Shown: positions 34,998 through 43,842, counted from the stretch's first letter. The stretch: DNA of 64,000 bases from Paenibacillus terricola (GCF_014779765.1 NZ_JACXZA010000002.1:496001-560000); one strand, 5' to 3'. Made by a program: numbers and translations. The notes: generated by a model from the sequence alone, not told the origin.

Positions 34998-36260
34998 TTA
35001 CAAGCTTGCCTTGTTTTTGCGAGGAAGCTGGATTTCGAAGCGCGTGCCCGTGTCAGGCTTGGACTCGACACGAATCGTTCCTCCATGAGCATCGACGATC
35101 CATTTGGCAATGGAGAGACCAAGACCGGTTCCGCCGTCGATTCGAGACCGCGACTTATCTCCTCTATAAAAACTATCGAACAAATAGGGGAGTTCATCCT
35201 TAGCTATGCCTATACCGGTATCCGACACAGAAACGGATACGTGATGCAAGGAAGCTCTGACGGCTACTTCAATTATTCCGTTAGACGGAGTATATTTCAA
35301 AGCGTTATCCAGAAGGATGACGAAGAGTTGCCGGATTCGGCTTTCGTCTCCCAACAGCCACATCGTCTCCTGTATCGTAACATGAATTTCTATTTCTTTG
35401 ATGACGGCGAGCAGCTGGAATTGCTTCGTCAAATCCAATAGCATGGCATCCAGAGAGAAAAGCGAGCAGTGCAGCTCTAACTGATTGGAATCGGACCGGG
35501 CTAGCGTCAACAAGTCTTCTAGCAATTTGCCCATGTGTCTGCTTTCTTTTAATATAACAGCAATATTGTCGCTTTCCCTTTCAATGGAATGATTAGGATG
35601 ACGGAGCAGGAGCTCGGTTTGTGCGCGAATGATCGAAACCGGCGTTCGGAGTTCATGCGATGCGTCCGCCACGAATTGCTGCTGCTTGTCCCAGGCATTA
35701 CGAATCGGCAGCCATGCTCGACCCGCAAGGAAAAAACCCGCGATGATCGAGATGAGAAGACCGGAACTAACTCCCGTTATAATGTCAAACAGTAAGGAAT
35801 GAAGCGTGCTGTCGTCATCCTCGAGACTTGTGAGAACAGTGACCGACTCGATCTCGTCCCACGGCGCTTGAGGAACAGGTGCAAGAAAAGCACGGTAACG
35901 GTTTTCTCCAATATGGATTGTTTCGTATGAGGATATACCTTGATGATAGATGATTCGATCGATCTGAGCTTCGGAGAATGCGTTGGCCGGGGACTGCGCT
36001 TTGATGCGTCCCTCGGCATCCCGGAAAATGTACGTCAATCGATCATCCTGTTCCAGAGCAGGTTGATCTTGTCTCATGATTGATTGCTCGTCTAAGTGAG
36101 ATGCAACTAGCTCGGCCGCCGTCCGCAGCACTTCGTCCGTTTCTGTATATAATCGGTACCGCATATGCACAAAGAGGGCGGAACCAAGTACTGCCAGAAT
36201 GAGGAAGAGCACTGCTGCATTCAGAACAACTAATCGAATCCTAACGTTATTGAACTTCAT
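34998..36260 (-). CDS. Sensor histidine kinase of an OmpR-type pair
   Basis: A 420-residue membrane kinase. Helix 1 (LVVLNAAVLFLILAVLG) and helix 2 (IITGVSSGLLISIIAGFFL) flank an extracellular sensor region of about 140 residues. The dimerisation helix is DASHELRTPVSIIRAQTELL with the phospho-acceptor His. The ATPase domain shows LLDNALKYTP (N box), DTGIGIAK (G1) and GGTGLGLSIAK (G2). Its start overlaps the 3' end of the response regulator, giving a coupled operon, regulator first. The stimulus is unknown. It is convergent with the DUF421 gene. Confidence 0.93.
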   Translation of the reverse strand: MKFNNVRIRLVVLNAAVLFLILAVLGSALFVHMRYRLYTETDEVLRTAAELVASHLDEQSIMRQDQPALEQDDRLTYIFRDAEGRIKAQSPANAFSEAQIDRIIYHQGISSYETIHIGENRYRAFLAPVPQAPWDEIESVTVLTSLEDDDSTLHSLLFDIITGVSSGLLISIIAGFFLAGRAWLPIRNAWDKQQQFVADASHELRTPVSIIRAQTELLLRHPNHSIERESDNIAVILKESRHMGKLLEDLLTLARSDSNQLELHCSLFSLDAMLLDLTKQFQLLAVIKEIEIHVTIQETMWLLGDESRIRQLFVILLDNALKYTPSNGIIEVAVRASLHHVSVSVSDTGIGIAKDELPYLFDSFYRGDKSRSRIDGGTGLGLSIAKWIVDAHGGTIRVESKPDTGTRFEIQLPRKNKASL

Positions 36261-36933
36261 AATCTTCTTTCAACATGAAACCGACTCCCCGTACCGTTCG
36301 TACAGCTTGTTCTGATCCAGCTGCAGCAAGCTTTTTACGCAAATAATGGATGTAGACGTCAACCGCCGATAAGCCTGCTCCCGAATCGAATCCCCATACC
36401 CGGTCAAAAATTTGCTCGCGCGTAAGAATTCGGTCTTTATTGCATACCATAAATTCCATCAACTCATATTCGGTCGATGAAAGGTGAAGCTGCGTTTGTC
36501 CGATAAAAGCCTCACGCGAAGCAGGAGAGAGACGGAATCGGCCATAAACCAGATCTCCCTCTGCGCCGATCATTCCGCGTCTTCGCAGGAGCGCTCTAGC
36601 GCGAGCAAGCAACTCGAGAGCAGCGAAAGGTTTAGTGATATAGTCGTCTGCTCCGGCGTCCAATCCAGCCACGCGATCTTTGATCGCATCTTTGGCCGTA
36701 AGCAGGATAATCGGTACCTTATGACCTGCGTTGCGGAGCTTACGAACGATTTCGACGCCGCTCATGCTTGGCAGCATGATGTCGAGCACGATCAGGTCAT
36801 GAATAGACTGCCGTGCCATGAAATAGCCGTCGTCGCCCGTTTCAGCCGTTTCGGTATGAAACGATTCGCTTTCGAAAATGCCGCGGATCGCCGCGAGCAG
36901 GGATGGATCGTCTTCGACTACAAGAACTCGCAT
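36247..36933 (-). CDS. OmpR/PhoB-family response regulator
   Basis: A 228-residue regulator. The receiver domain has acidic pocket E7/D8/D9 and phospho-acceptor D51 (LIVLDIMLPSMSG), with the switch Thr in IILLTAKD and Lys in YITKPF. A winged-helix DNA-binding domain follows (LHLSSTEYELMEFMVCNKDR, VDVYIHYLRKKL). ATG 36933 begins after AGGGAGATAAC on the minus strand. It is co-transcribed with the kinase gene downstream. The region between it and the divergent DUF2231 gene (183 bp) contains both promoters. Confidence 0.93.
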   Translation of the reverse strand: MRVLVVEDDPSLLAAIRGIFESESFHTETAETGDDGYFMARQSIHDLIVLDIMLPSMSGVEIVRKLRNAGHKVPIILLTAKDAIKDRVAGLDAGADDYITKPFAALELLARARALLRRRGMIGAEGDLVYGRFRLSPASREAFIGQTQLHLSSTEYELMEFMVCNKDRILTREQIFDRVWGFDSGAGLSAVDVYIHYLRKKLAAAGSEQAVRTVRGVGFMLKEDYEVQ

Positions 36934-37116
36934 GCTATTGTTATCTCCCTTTGTTTTGTTATTCTGCAGTCTAAGCGACGTTTTCTAAAAAATATTTAAG
37001 CTTGTATCTTTATAATAAGACCTGCATTGATCAATGTGAAGTTAAGACCTCTTGTTCGAAAAGCAGGCCTTCCTATGGCCATCGCAAGTCCATAAATAAA
37101 GGAGGAAGTCCATTAG

Positions 37117-37584
37117 ATGAATGAAATCCTGGATCATATCCACCCGATTCTTGTCCACTTTCCGATTGTGCTGATAACCATCGGTTTGCTGTACGATCTG
37201 TTCGTATCTATCCGACGGCGGGAACTGCCCCTCAAACAAGGAATTTGGATTTGGCTTGCTGCGGCTTTATCCGCATGGTTGTCTGTGGCGACGGGGCCCG
37301 AAGATGATGCACGCGGCAATACTTTGTTCTTGGAGACCCATAGTACTTTAGCGGATATTACAGCGTGGGTTGTCACCATTCTGGTCGTGGTTAGGCTATT
37401 CCTGATTATTCGCGGCAAACAGTCCTTCGTCAAACTCACTCTTGTCGTTTATTTAGTGTTTGCCGTTGCTTCATGCGCGTTAGTTTTAGGTACGGGTTAT
37501 TATGGCGGCAAAATGGTTTACGAGGAAGGAATCGGCGTGAAGATGAATGGCGCTTCGGTTAACCCTCCGAAAGGACACGATTGA
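37117..37584 (+). CDS. DUF2231-type membrane protein
   Basis: A 155-residue four-helix membrane protein. The first helix HIHPILVHFPIVLITIGLLY carries the conserved HPxLVHFP motif of DUF2231. Later helices are WIWLAAALSAWLSVATG, TAWVVTILVVVRLFLII and LTLVVYLVFAVASCALVLG. The His residues suggest metal or haem binding, which is unproven. ATG 37117 follows AAAGGAGGAAGTCC. It is divergent from the response-regulator operon and precedes a VIT1-like gene. Confidence 0.8.
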   Translation: MNEILDHIHPILVHFPIVLITIGLLYDLFVSIRRRELPLKQGIWIWLAAALSAWLSVATGPEDDARGNTLFLETHSTLADITAWVVTILVVVRLFLIIRGKQSFVKLTLVVYLVFAVASCALVLGTGYYGGKMVYEEGIGVKMNGASVNPPKGHD

Positions 37585-37611
37585 TACCAACCGATAATAG
37601 AAATTTCAAAA

Positions 37612-37643
37612 CGAAAGGGCGGAATTCTCAATTCCTCCTTTTC
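37612..37643 (+). terminator. Hairpin terminator
   Basis: AAAGGgcGGAATT / AATTCCtCCTTTT around CTC; the U-rich end is short. Confidence 0.5.
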
Positions 37644-37740
37644 GTGCAGTAATGGTAAATCCTCCGAGTGGGAATCATAATAAATGACCATTAACCTTAA
37701 CATGTCAGGTTCATTGGACATGTGCAAAGGAGGCATTCGA

Positions 37741-38445
37741 TTGAATCAGCCGAAGAACAACAAGCATATCGAGAAACACTTTACAGCAACGGATCTGATA
37801 AGAGACATCGTAATTGGCATGTCGGATGGATTGACCGTTCCTTTTGCTCTTGCTGCTGGTCTTTCCGGTTCCGTGACGGGTACGAACATTGTTGTTATAG
37901 CCGGACTAGCGGAGATAGCAGCGGGATCGATCGCAATGGGGTTGGGAGGGTATCTAGCAGCGCGAACGGAGCAGGAGCATTATGAGAATGAACTAGCGAG
38001 AGAGCGGCGGGAAATCATCGAGCTGCCTGAGTATGAAAAAGAAGAGGTAGCCGATGTGCTCCGAGAATGGGGGCTGCAAGAAGATATCATTGAACCGGCG
38101 GTCAAACAAATTAGCAGCGATCCGAACCGTTGGATTTCCTTCATGATGAAGCATGAACTAGGACTTGAAGAGCCTGAACCTAAACGAGCACGCAACAGTT
38201 CGATAACGATCGGATTATCCTATATCGTGGGCGGTTTCATTCCTTTATTTCCATATATGATTATTCATCGCGACGTCTCGGCGCTCCTCGTTTCCGTTGC
38301 CGCGACGCTTACCGCGTTATTTGTTTTCGGATACGTGAAAGGGAAATTTACGGGATCAAAACCGTTAAAAAGCGCCGTTCAAACCACGCTCGTCGGCGGC
38401 ATGGCTGCAGCCACTGCGTTTACGGTAGCTAAAATCATTTCCTGA
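37741..38445 (+). CDS. VIT1/CCC1-family metal transporter
   Basis: A 234-residue membrane protein starting at TTG 37741, seven bases after AAAGGAGG; the frame upstream to 37684 has no ribosome site. The VIT1 N-terminal signature RDIVIGMSDGLTVPFALAAG is followed by GLAEIAAGSIAMGLGGYLA. An acidic cytoplasmic segment rich in Glu (EQEHYENELARERREIIELP) corresponds to the metal-binding insertion of the family. Members move iron or manganese out of the cytoplasm. About five helices are visible. Confidence 0.88.
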   Translation: MNQPKNNKHIEKHFTATDLIRDIVIGMSDGLTVPFALAAGLSGSVTGTNIVVIAGLAEIAAGSIAMGLGGYLAARTEQEHYENELARERREIIELPEYEKEEVADVLREWGLQEDIIEPAVKQISSDPNRWISFMMKHELGLEEPEPKRARNSSITIGLSYIVGGFIPLFPYMIIHRDVSALLVSVAATLTALFVFGYVKGKFTGSKPLKSAVQTTLVGGMAAATAFTVAKIIS

Positions 38446-38508
38446 CATCTTTCCAATCTGTGTCCAAATCATGTTCGTGCAGAAATGATATTAAGGGAGG
38501 TTAATTTA

Positions 38509-38892
38509 ATGTTCCATTATACGGTTGAAACAACCAAAACGCCTGAGCAAGCGGTCGAGGCACTGACAGAAAATCTAAAGGTTGAGAAATTCGGTGTTTT
38601 GTGGAAGCTTGATATGGAGGAAAAGTTGCAAGAGAAAGGCGTAGAACTTGATATGACTTATCAGATCCTGGAAGTATGCAATCCGGTCGAAGCCAAGCGA
38701 GTGCTGTCTGAGAATGCATTGATCGGTTATTTTCTTCCCTGCAAATTAGCCGTATATGTAGAGAACGAAACGACCAAGATTGGCATGCCCAAACCGACGG
38801 CGTTGATTGGGTTGGTCGAGAATGAGGCCTTGATGAACATTGCTTCCGATATCGAGAAGCGATTAATCGCTTGCGTTGATAAGAGTGTCTAA
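38509..38892 (+). CDS. DUF302-family protein
   Basis: A 127-residue cytoplasmic protein with ATG 38509 (MFHYTVETT) after AAGGGAGGTTAA. It shows the DUF302 pattern: TPEQAVEALTENLKVEKFGV, YQILEVCNPVEAKRVL and FLPCKLAVYVENETTKIGM. The family has a TBP-like fold and is often linked to sulfur or redox metabolism, without an assigned activity. It follows the VIT1-like gene in the same direction. A strong bidirectional terminator follows. Confidence 0.85.
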   Translation: MFHYTVETTKTPEQAVEALTENLKVEKFGVLWKLDMEEKLQEKGVELDMTYQILEVCNPVEAKRVLSENALIGYFLPCKLAVYVENETTKIGMPKPTALIGLVENEALMNIASDIEKRLIACVDKSV

Positions 38893-38918
38893 CATCAGTT
38901 CTAAGAATAACGAACGAC

Positions 38919-38958
38919 AATGGGCCGGAATCCTTGATACAATGGATTCCGGCCCATT
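38919..38958. terminator. Bidirectional terminator
   Basis: AATGGGCCGGAATCC (38919-38933) and GGATTCCGGCCCATT (38944-38958) are perfect complements between two convergent genes. Confidence 0.85.
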
Positions 38959-38964
38959 TGAATA

Positions 38965-39735
38965 TTATTGAACAAGGGGATCTTGAACTGAACGGCTTGA
39001 AGATTTTTTATGATGCGCTCGTTCATAACGCTGGATTTTACGGAATATACTGCGATCCGGATGCTTGAGAAAAATATAAGGGTCCGGACTCGTATTGACT
39101 TCAAGAATCCAGGGTTTAAAATCTTTTTCCAGTGCAATATCCAGTCCGATCTTATATACACGCGGGAATGACTTATTCATCGTACGCCCTGTTCGAACGC
39201 CTAGCTTAGCAAGAGATTGCAACTTGCTTCTCACAAGCTTCGTATGTGGTGCAAGCAGTCGTTCTGCTGTCACAATCTCTCCGCCGCTGTGATAGTTCGT
39301 AACAATCTTCCGCTTATTCGCCAGCCTCCCAATGATGCCTGTCGTCTCCCACTGCTTGCTGGGCGACAACTGGACCATCACCCGAAGGTCAAATCGCCTT
39401 CCTTTAAACTTCAGAAGATTAATGCCTCTCTGCACAAGGTAACGTTTTCCCTTCGTATCCTTATGGATCGAGGCATACATTGCGGGGAAGGAAGCAAAGG
39501 TATTGATTTTCTTATCTAGTTGGTACCGATAGCCCGACATAAGTCTATCAACCCGCATGACGCCATTGCCATAAGTTCCGTGTTCAGGTTTAATATATAC
39601 CATTCCATATTTGTGTAACAGGCTGTTTAAACTTGCCTTATTCATACGGGTCGTCTCTGGAATGTACTGGACAACATGCTTATCTTTCTTGAGGGCATTG
39701 GTTTTCCTCCACTTACTGCCAACGTGTGCAGACAT
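38965..39735 (-). CDS. YheC/YheD-type ATP-grasp protein (spore-coat associated)
   Basis: A 256-residue protein with ATP-grasp features: KYGMVYIKPEHGTYGNGVMRV (ATP-binding strand and loop), KGRRFDLRVMVQL and the metal-binding end ALEKDFKPWILEVNTSPD. YheC/YheD proteins of Bacillus are endospore-coat-associated and may ligate an amino acid or peptide; no substrate is known. It lies 10 bp downstream of a glycosyltransferase gene on the same strand, so the two form an operon of likely spore-surface modifiers. Confidence 0.82.
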   Translation of the reverse strand: MSAHVGSKWRKTNALKKDKHVVQYIPETTRMNKASLNSLLHKYGMVYIKPEHGTYGNGVMRVDRLMSGYRYQLDKKINTFASFPAMYASIHKDTKGKRYLVQRGINLLKFKGRRFDLRVMVQLSPSKQWETTGIIGRLANKRKIVTNYHSGGEIVTAERLLAPHTKLVRSKLQSLAKLGVRTGRTMNKSFPRVYKIGLDIALEKDFKPWILEVNTSPDPYIFLKHPDRSIFRKIQRYERAHHKKSSSRSVQDPLVQ

Positions 39736-39745
39736 ACGTTATTCT

Positions 39746-40864
39746 CTACCTCCTTAACTGTTCTTCATAAATCTGTATGAGTTTGTCTGCAGTTTGACCC
39801 CAACCAAAGCGATGGACTGCATCTATTCTCGCTTGTTTGGCAAGTCTTCTCGTCAATCCAGGATCTTTGGCAAGTCTAATAATCTGAGATGCGAATGCTC
39901 CCGGTTTAGCGTATGCACCGATAAGAAAGCCGTTATGGCCGTGTTGAACTATTTCTGGAATTCCGCCGTTTCTGGAGGCAATGACAGGTAAACCAGAAGC
40001 CATCGCTTCTACGTTCACCAGTCCAAATGCTTCGTGTTTCTGAGAAGGACATACAAAGCAGTTGCCGCTGCGGTAGAAAGCCGGCATTCGGCTGCGCGAA
40101 AGGTTCCCCTTGAATGATACCGGTATTCCAAGACCTCTTGCTGTTCGTCTTAGGTAGCCTTTATAGGTTGGATTCCCGGTTCCTCCCGCTATGGAGAGTC
40201 GAATGGAAGGATCGCTTTTGCGTGCAATCTTGATGGCTTTCATTAGCACTGGGACGCCTTTGCGGGGAATGAGTCTGCCGGCATAGAGGACGTGGAAAGG
40301 CTTGTGACCTTTACTATGGGAAGGATGAAATTTGTTCAGGTCGACACCTAGATGCACAAATTTGATTTTATGTTTATGTTCAGGGAATTTGCTGCTGAGC
40401 GTACGTTTCAGCGACTGGCTGTTGCCTATAATCAGGCTTGCTCCTTTCAAATCGGAAGCTGCCTTACGCGTTGTAGTCATCGGTCTGGAGACAAACGTCA
40501 TCGAGTGCATAAACAGAGAAATTGGTGTAGTGGGGAAGGCCTTTTTTACTGTATGAATGAAGCTTGGGCGATTATCGACTTGAATGAGGTCATATCGATT
40601 GGCTTTGACACGCTGCATGGCATTGCGTAAATAAGTTGATCTGGATCCTCCGTCCACTCGAATAATCGTCGTGTGTCCTATCTTGGTCGTTCGAGGTAGG
40701 CTCTTACGGTGCAGACTTACAATTGTGACCTCGTGATTGCCTTTAATCTGCCTGGCTATTTGATAAATACAATTTTCCACCGACCCTCCATACGGAGGAG
40801 GAACAGGAATTTGCTCCGGTGCAACGATTAGTAGTTTCAAGTTCTTCGAATCTCCTTTTCGCAT
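39746..40864 (-). CDS. GT4-family glycosyltransferase (CotSA-like)
   Basis: A 372-residue glycosyltransferase with the GT-B fold. The N-terminal domain has the donor-proximal loop VPPPYGGSVENCIYQIAR, and the C-terminal domain has VLYAGRLIPRKGVPVLMKAI and the E-x7-E motif HEAFGLVNVEAMASGLPVI. There is no signal peptide. In Bacillus, CotSA is a related coat glycosyltransferase, and the coupled YheC/D-type gene supports a spore-surface role here. The acceptor is unknown. Start ATG 40864 follows a GGAG-type site on the minus strand. Confidence 0.85.
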   Translation of the reverse strand: MRKGDSKNLKLLIVAPEQIPVPPPYGGSVENCIYQIARQIKGNHEVTIVSLHRKSLPRTTKIGHTTIIRVDGGSRSTYLRNAMQRVKANRYDLIQVDNRPSFIHTVKKAFPTTPISLFMHSMTFVSRPMTTTRKAASDLKGASLIIGNSQSLKRTLSSKFPEHKHKIKFVHLGVDLNKFHPSHSKGHKPFHVLYAGRLIPRKGVPVLMKAIKIARKSDPSIRLSIAGGTGNPTYKGYLRRTARGLGIPVSFKGNLSRSRMPAFYRSGNCFVCPSQKHEAFGLVNVEAMASGLPVIASRNGGIPEIVQHGHNGFLIGAYAKPGAFASQIIRLAKDPGLTRRLAKQARIDAVHRFGWGQTADKLIQIYEEQLRR

Positions 40865-41007
40865 ATGACCGCTTGGATATGGTATTCAACGATAAGGAGT
40901 TAGTTGTTAGACGGGTATACATAGGGTTCATCTATCCATCTCAATATTGCGCAGCTGATGGAGGGCGAGTTCAACGTGTCCGAATCGGAGTCGGGTTTGG
41001 TTTCCGA

Positions 41008-41048
41008 AACAAAAAACACACGGAAGTATCAGCCGTGTGTTTTTTGTT
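41008..41048. terminator. Bidirectional terminator
   Basis: AACAAAAAACACACGG (41008-41023) and CCGTGTGTTTTTTGTT (41033-41048) pair perfectly. It serves the minus-strand cupredoxin gene ending at 41112. The 247-bp gap 40865-41111 holds nothing else recognisable. Confidence 0.85.
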
Positions 41049-41111
41049 CTTATAACAGGATAGTCTCACTTCGTTCCAGCGAGAGTCCATTGCCGGACAT
41101 ATTGCCTGCAA

Positions 41112-41504
41112 CTATTCGACTATAATCTGTCCGACCATATTGTCATGGCCTTGACCGCATTGAATGCTGCAGTGAAACTCGTATGTTCCGGCTTTGTCCA
41201 ATTTGATCGTGGCGGTTTCGCCGTTCTTAAGATTCACGCCAAGATCTTCAATCTGCAGTCCGTGAACCCCCGTTTGGTTGTTCAAGGTGAGTTTAAGCGT
41301 ATCGCCAACATTAGCTTTGATCTCGGGTTCGCTGAACGACCAGTTTACGGCATTTTCCGTGATTTCTTTTGTTGCCCCGCCCCCCTCCGGCGCTGAAGGA
41401 GATGGCGTATTCGATTCATTGTTGTTCGATTTGCCGCATGCGCTAAGTGCGAAGAGGGTGAGCAGCGCGAGAACCATATATAACTTGGTGTAGTTTTGTT
41501 TCAT
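41112..41504 (-). CDS. CuA-type cupredoxin lipoprotein
   Basis: A 130-residue lipoprotein counted from ATG 41504 (MKQNYTKLY), after TAGGAGGAATC; the longer frame from 41579 lacks a site. The lipobox is LFALSAC with Cys 23. The mature domain carries a full CuA-site set: H81, C112 and C116 (HCSIQC), H120 and M123 (QGHDNM). This is the CxxxCxxxHxxM pattern of cytochrome c oxidase subunit II, but without its transmembrane hairpin. A binuclear copper electron-transfer role on the outer membrane face is likely. It sits next to the PQQ-dehydrogenase/pqq locus and may be its electron acceptor. Confidence 0.85.
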   Translation of the reverse strand: MKQNYTKLYMVLALLTLFALSACGKSNNNESNTPSPSAPEGGGATKEITENAVNWSFSEPEIKANVGDTLKLTLNNQTGVHGLQIEDLGVNLKNGETATIKLDKAGTYEFHCSIQCGQGHDNMVGQIIVE

Positions 41505-41653
41505 GTCGCGTAGATTCCTCCTAAAATTAATCACTGTTATTATACCCGTTGCTTGCTGAACTAATCCTAGGGAAAGCATCCTTTTTCACGGCATAATCGC
41601 TCTTGTCCCCAACATACAATCGGTGTAGGGAACTTGCAAACGGAGGTGCGCGA

Positions 41654-41902
41654 ATGGCTAAATTAGTTTTGAAATCGTCGACGAAAGGCGTGTTGATGGG
41701 AATCTCGATGACCGGCGGTTGGCTCCTGGCCGATCTGTTGCTTCCGGAGCCTTGGGGAGATGTTATCTTATACGGGGCGATGGCTGTGGTGAATGTCGGA
41801 ATCGGCTGGAAACTCGGGAGGCTCTACGACATACAGAATGACAAGGAGACGACCAGCGCCATCGATACCATGAATGCAACTAATTACGATATTCGATCTT
41901 AA
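41654..41902 (+). CDS. Small two-helix membrane protein, unknown
   Basis: An 82-residue protein with ATG 41654 (MAKLVLKSS) after CGGAGGTGCG. Two helices are seen (GVLMGISMTGGWLLADLLL and DVILYGAMAVVNVGIGWKL), followed by an acidic tail. No family was recognised. It lies between the divergent CuA-lipoprotein gene and the PQQ-dehydrogenase gene. A 9-bp tandem repeat and a terminator follow. Confidence 0.6.
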   Translation: MAKLVLKSSTKGVLMGISMTGGWLLADLLLPEPWGDVILYGAMAVVNVGIGWKLGRLYDIQNDKETTSAIDTMNATNYDIRS

Positions 41903-41917
41903 CAAGCCTAAATAACA

Positions 41918-41944
41918 GAAATGCATGAAATGCATGAAATGCAT
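41918..41944 (+). repeat. Three tandem copies of GAAATGCAT
   Basis: The 9-mer GAAATGCAT occurs three times in a row between the small membrane protein and its terminator. It is also self-complementary around ATGCAT. Its role is unclear. Confidence 0.6.
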
Positions 41945-41949
41945 GCTCC

Positions 41950-41991
41950 AGAGCCCTTCGCTTCCTAATAGGAAGTCCGAGGGCTCTTTTT
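41950..41991 (+). terminator. Intrinsic terminator
   Basis: AGAGCCC / GGGCTCT with inner TCCtaatAGGA and a TTTTT tail. Confidence 0.8.
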
Positions 41992-42114
41992 GACTTTCAA
42001 CCATTTACATAATTTAAGCCAATTAGGAAATACCTTAATTAACGAAGATTTCGTGAAGCTGGTCTTTCTATGAATCACGAAGCCTCACACTTATCCACCT
42101 TGGAGGTTTAAACC

Positions 42115-43842
42115 GTGAAAAAAACGCATGCAAAATTCGGAGCGGCGGTTGCTGCATTGTTGGTGCTTAGTGCTTGTTCCGGAAACAATAACAAAAACAA
42201 TGTTACACCTTCTCCAACGCCAGGACAAACGACGGAAACGCCATCCAAAACCGGTGTCACCGGCACCTCCTTTCAAAATTGGGGCTCCTATGGTTATTCT
42301 CTGGCCAATAATCGCCACGTCCCCTTCAAAGAGATCACCGCCGATAACGTCAAAGATCTAGGCGTCATCTGGTCCACGGACTTGAAGTCGCTCGACGCAG
42401 ATGTCAAAAACGGAAATCAGTCGTATCCAGTTGTCATCGACGGGGTCATCTACATAACGACGGCTGGGAATCAGGTGTTCGCGCTTGACGCCGTGACCGG
42501 GAATACAATTTGGCATTGGAAGCCGGATGCCGAGCAAGCTGCCAGCTTCTCGAAAGCGGGGATTATCGCGAATCGCGGCGTAGCGGTAGGCGAAGGGAAA
42601 GTGTTTATGTTGGCTGTCGACAACTCGCTGATTTCCTTGGATCAGAAGACCGGCAAGCTGGTGAAAATGGTCAAGCTTGGCGACCATATAGACGGGGTTA
42701 CACTCGAGAACGGGTACTATGAGACGACTGCTCCCCAATACTACAAGGGCAACGTCTATATCGGAAGCAGCGGCAGCGACAACGGCGTCCGAGGCTTCGT
42801 AGCGGCGTTCAAGGCAAGCGATTTGACGCCGGCTTGGGATTCGCCGTTCTGGACTGTGCCGCCTAAAGGCCAAGATTGGCTGGCGAACAGCAAGTTCCAA
42901 GGGGGAGGAACGGTGTGGAATCCTGTTGCAATCGACGAAGAGACCGACATCATGTACTTCGCGACGGGCAATCCGGCTCCGGATTTCTACGGTGCCAACC
43001 GTCCCGGAGACAATCCGAACACCGACTCGGTCGTAGCAGTCAACGCGATGACCGGTAAGATTGTATGGGCTAAGCAGGAAGTAAGCCATGACTTGTGGGA
43101 TTATGACGCAGCCGCATCACCGATGATTCTCAATGCGACAGTAAAAGGACAGAAGAAAAAGATTGTCGTACAGGGGGGCAAGTCCGGATTATGGTTCGCC
43201 TGGGATGCCGCTACGGGGGATGTCGTCTGGGACGGTATTCCTTTCGCCAAGATCGATAAAAAGAAACCGACGCCCGAAGGCACGGTCAGCTATCCGGGCG
43301 TGCTCGGCGGGGAGAACTATGCGCCTGAATCGTACGATCCGGCGACGAATTACGTCTTGATTCCCGGCATCGAGTCGCCTACCCTTTACAAATCGGCGAA
43401 AACCGAAGCGGAAGCAGCTACCCCGGATTTTCCCGGAGCGGCAGCTTTCGGCACGGCGATGGAAGAGGTCCCCAATGTTAAAGGTTACGGTACGGTTACC
43501 GCGATCAACGTGGATACCGGCAAGCAAGCTTACCAGATCAAGACGACGGATGCGCAGCGCGGCGGCTTGACGAGCACGGATTCGGGACTGGCTTTCTTCG
43601 GCGAGCTGGACGGCAAAATTAATGCGCTCGATATCAAGGCGGGTAAGGTGATTTGGACGTTCCAGACGTCCGGGGATAACGTACAGGCAGCCCCATCGAT
43701 CTTTACGGTCGACGATAAGGAGTATATCGTCTTCACCACGGGAGGAACGAAACCGAAGGTGCATGTGTTCGGCCTAGGTGGCAACAAGACGCAAGGTAAG
43801 GCAGGCACAGCCGAGACAGGCGGAGCGCATTCCGCGCAATAA
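42115..43842 (+). CDS. PQQ-dependent dehydrogenase, lipoprotein-anchored
   Basis: A 575-residue quinoprotein. GTG 42115 follows TTGGAGGT. The lipobox LLVLSAC (Cys 21) and an Asn/Thr/Pro linker put it on the outer membrane face. Propeller W-motifs (ALDAVTGNTIWHWKP, AVNAMTGKIVWAKQ) run through it. Active-site segments of PQQ alcohol/glucose dehydrogenases are present: NRGVAVGEGKVFM, SGSDNGVRGF (where most enzymes have Glu), GNPAPDFYG...RPGDN, and HDLWDYDA with the predicted catalytic D329. D331, two residues on, is the position linked to lanthanide use. The vicinal Cys pair of methanol dehydrogenase is absent. It is convergent with pqqABCDE. Confidence 0.88.
   Translation: MKKTHAKFGAAVAALLVLSACSGNNNKNNVTPSPTPGQTTETPSKTGVTGTSFQNWGSYGYSLANNRHVPFKEITADNVKDLGVIWSTDLKSLDADVKNGNQSYPVVIDGVIYITTAGNQVFALDAVTGNTIWHWKPDAEQAASFSKAGIIANRGVAVGEGKVFMLAVDNSLISLDQKTGKLVKMVKLGDHIDGVTLENGYYETTAPQYYKGNVYIGSSGSDNGVRGFVAAFKASDLTPAWDSPFWTVPPKGQDWLANSKFQGGGTVWNPVAIDEETDIMYFATGNPAPDFYGANRPGDNPNTDSVVAVNAMTGKIVWAKQEVSHDLWDYDAAASPMILNATVKGQKKKIVVQGGKSGLWFAWDAATGDVVWDGIPFAKIDKKKPTPEGTVSYPGVLGGENYAPESYDPATNYVLIPGIESPTLYKSAKTEAEAATPDFPGAAAFGTAMEEVPNVKGYGTVTAINVDTGKQAYQIKTTDAQRGGLTSTDSGLAFFGELDGKINALDIKAGKVIWTFQTSGDNVQAAPSIFTVDDKEYIVFTTGGTKPKVHVFGLGGNKTQGKAGTAETGGAHSAQ

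Noticed and set aside
42358-43764. Long minus-strand frames inside the PQQ dehydrogenase
   Set aside because: They are shadows of the plus-strand gene, which has a ribosome site, a lipobox and conserved active-site segments.
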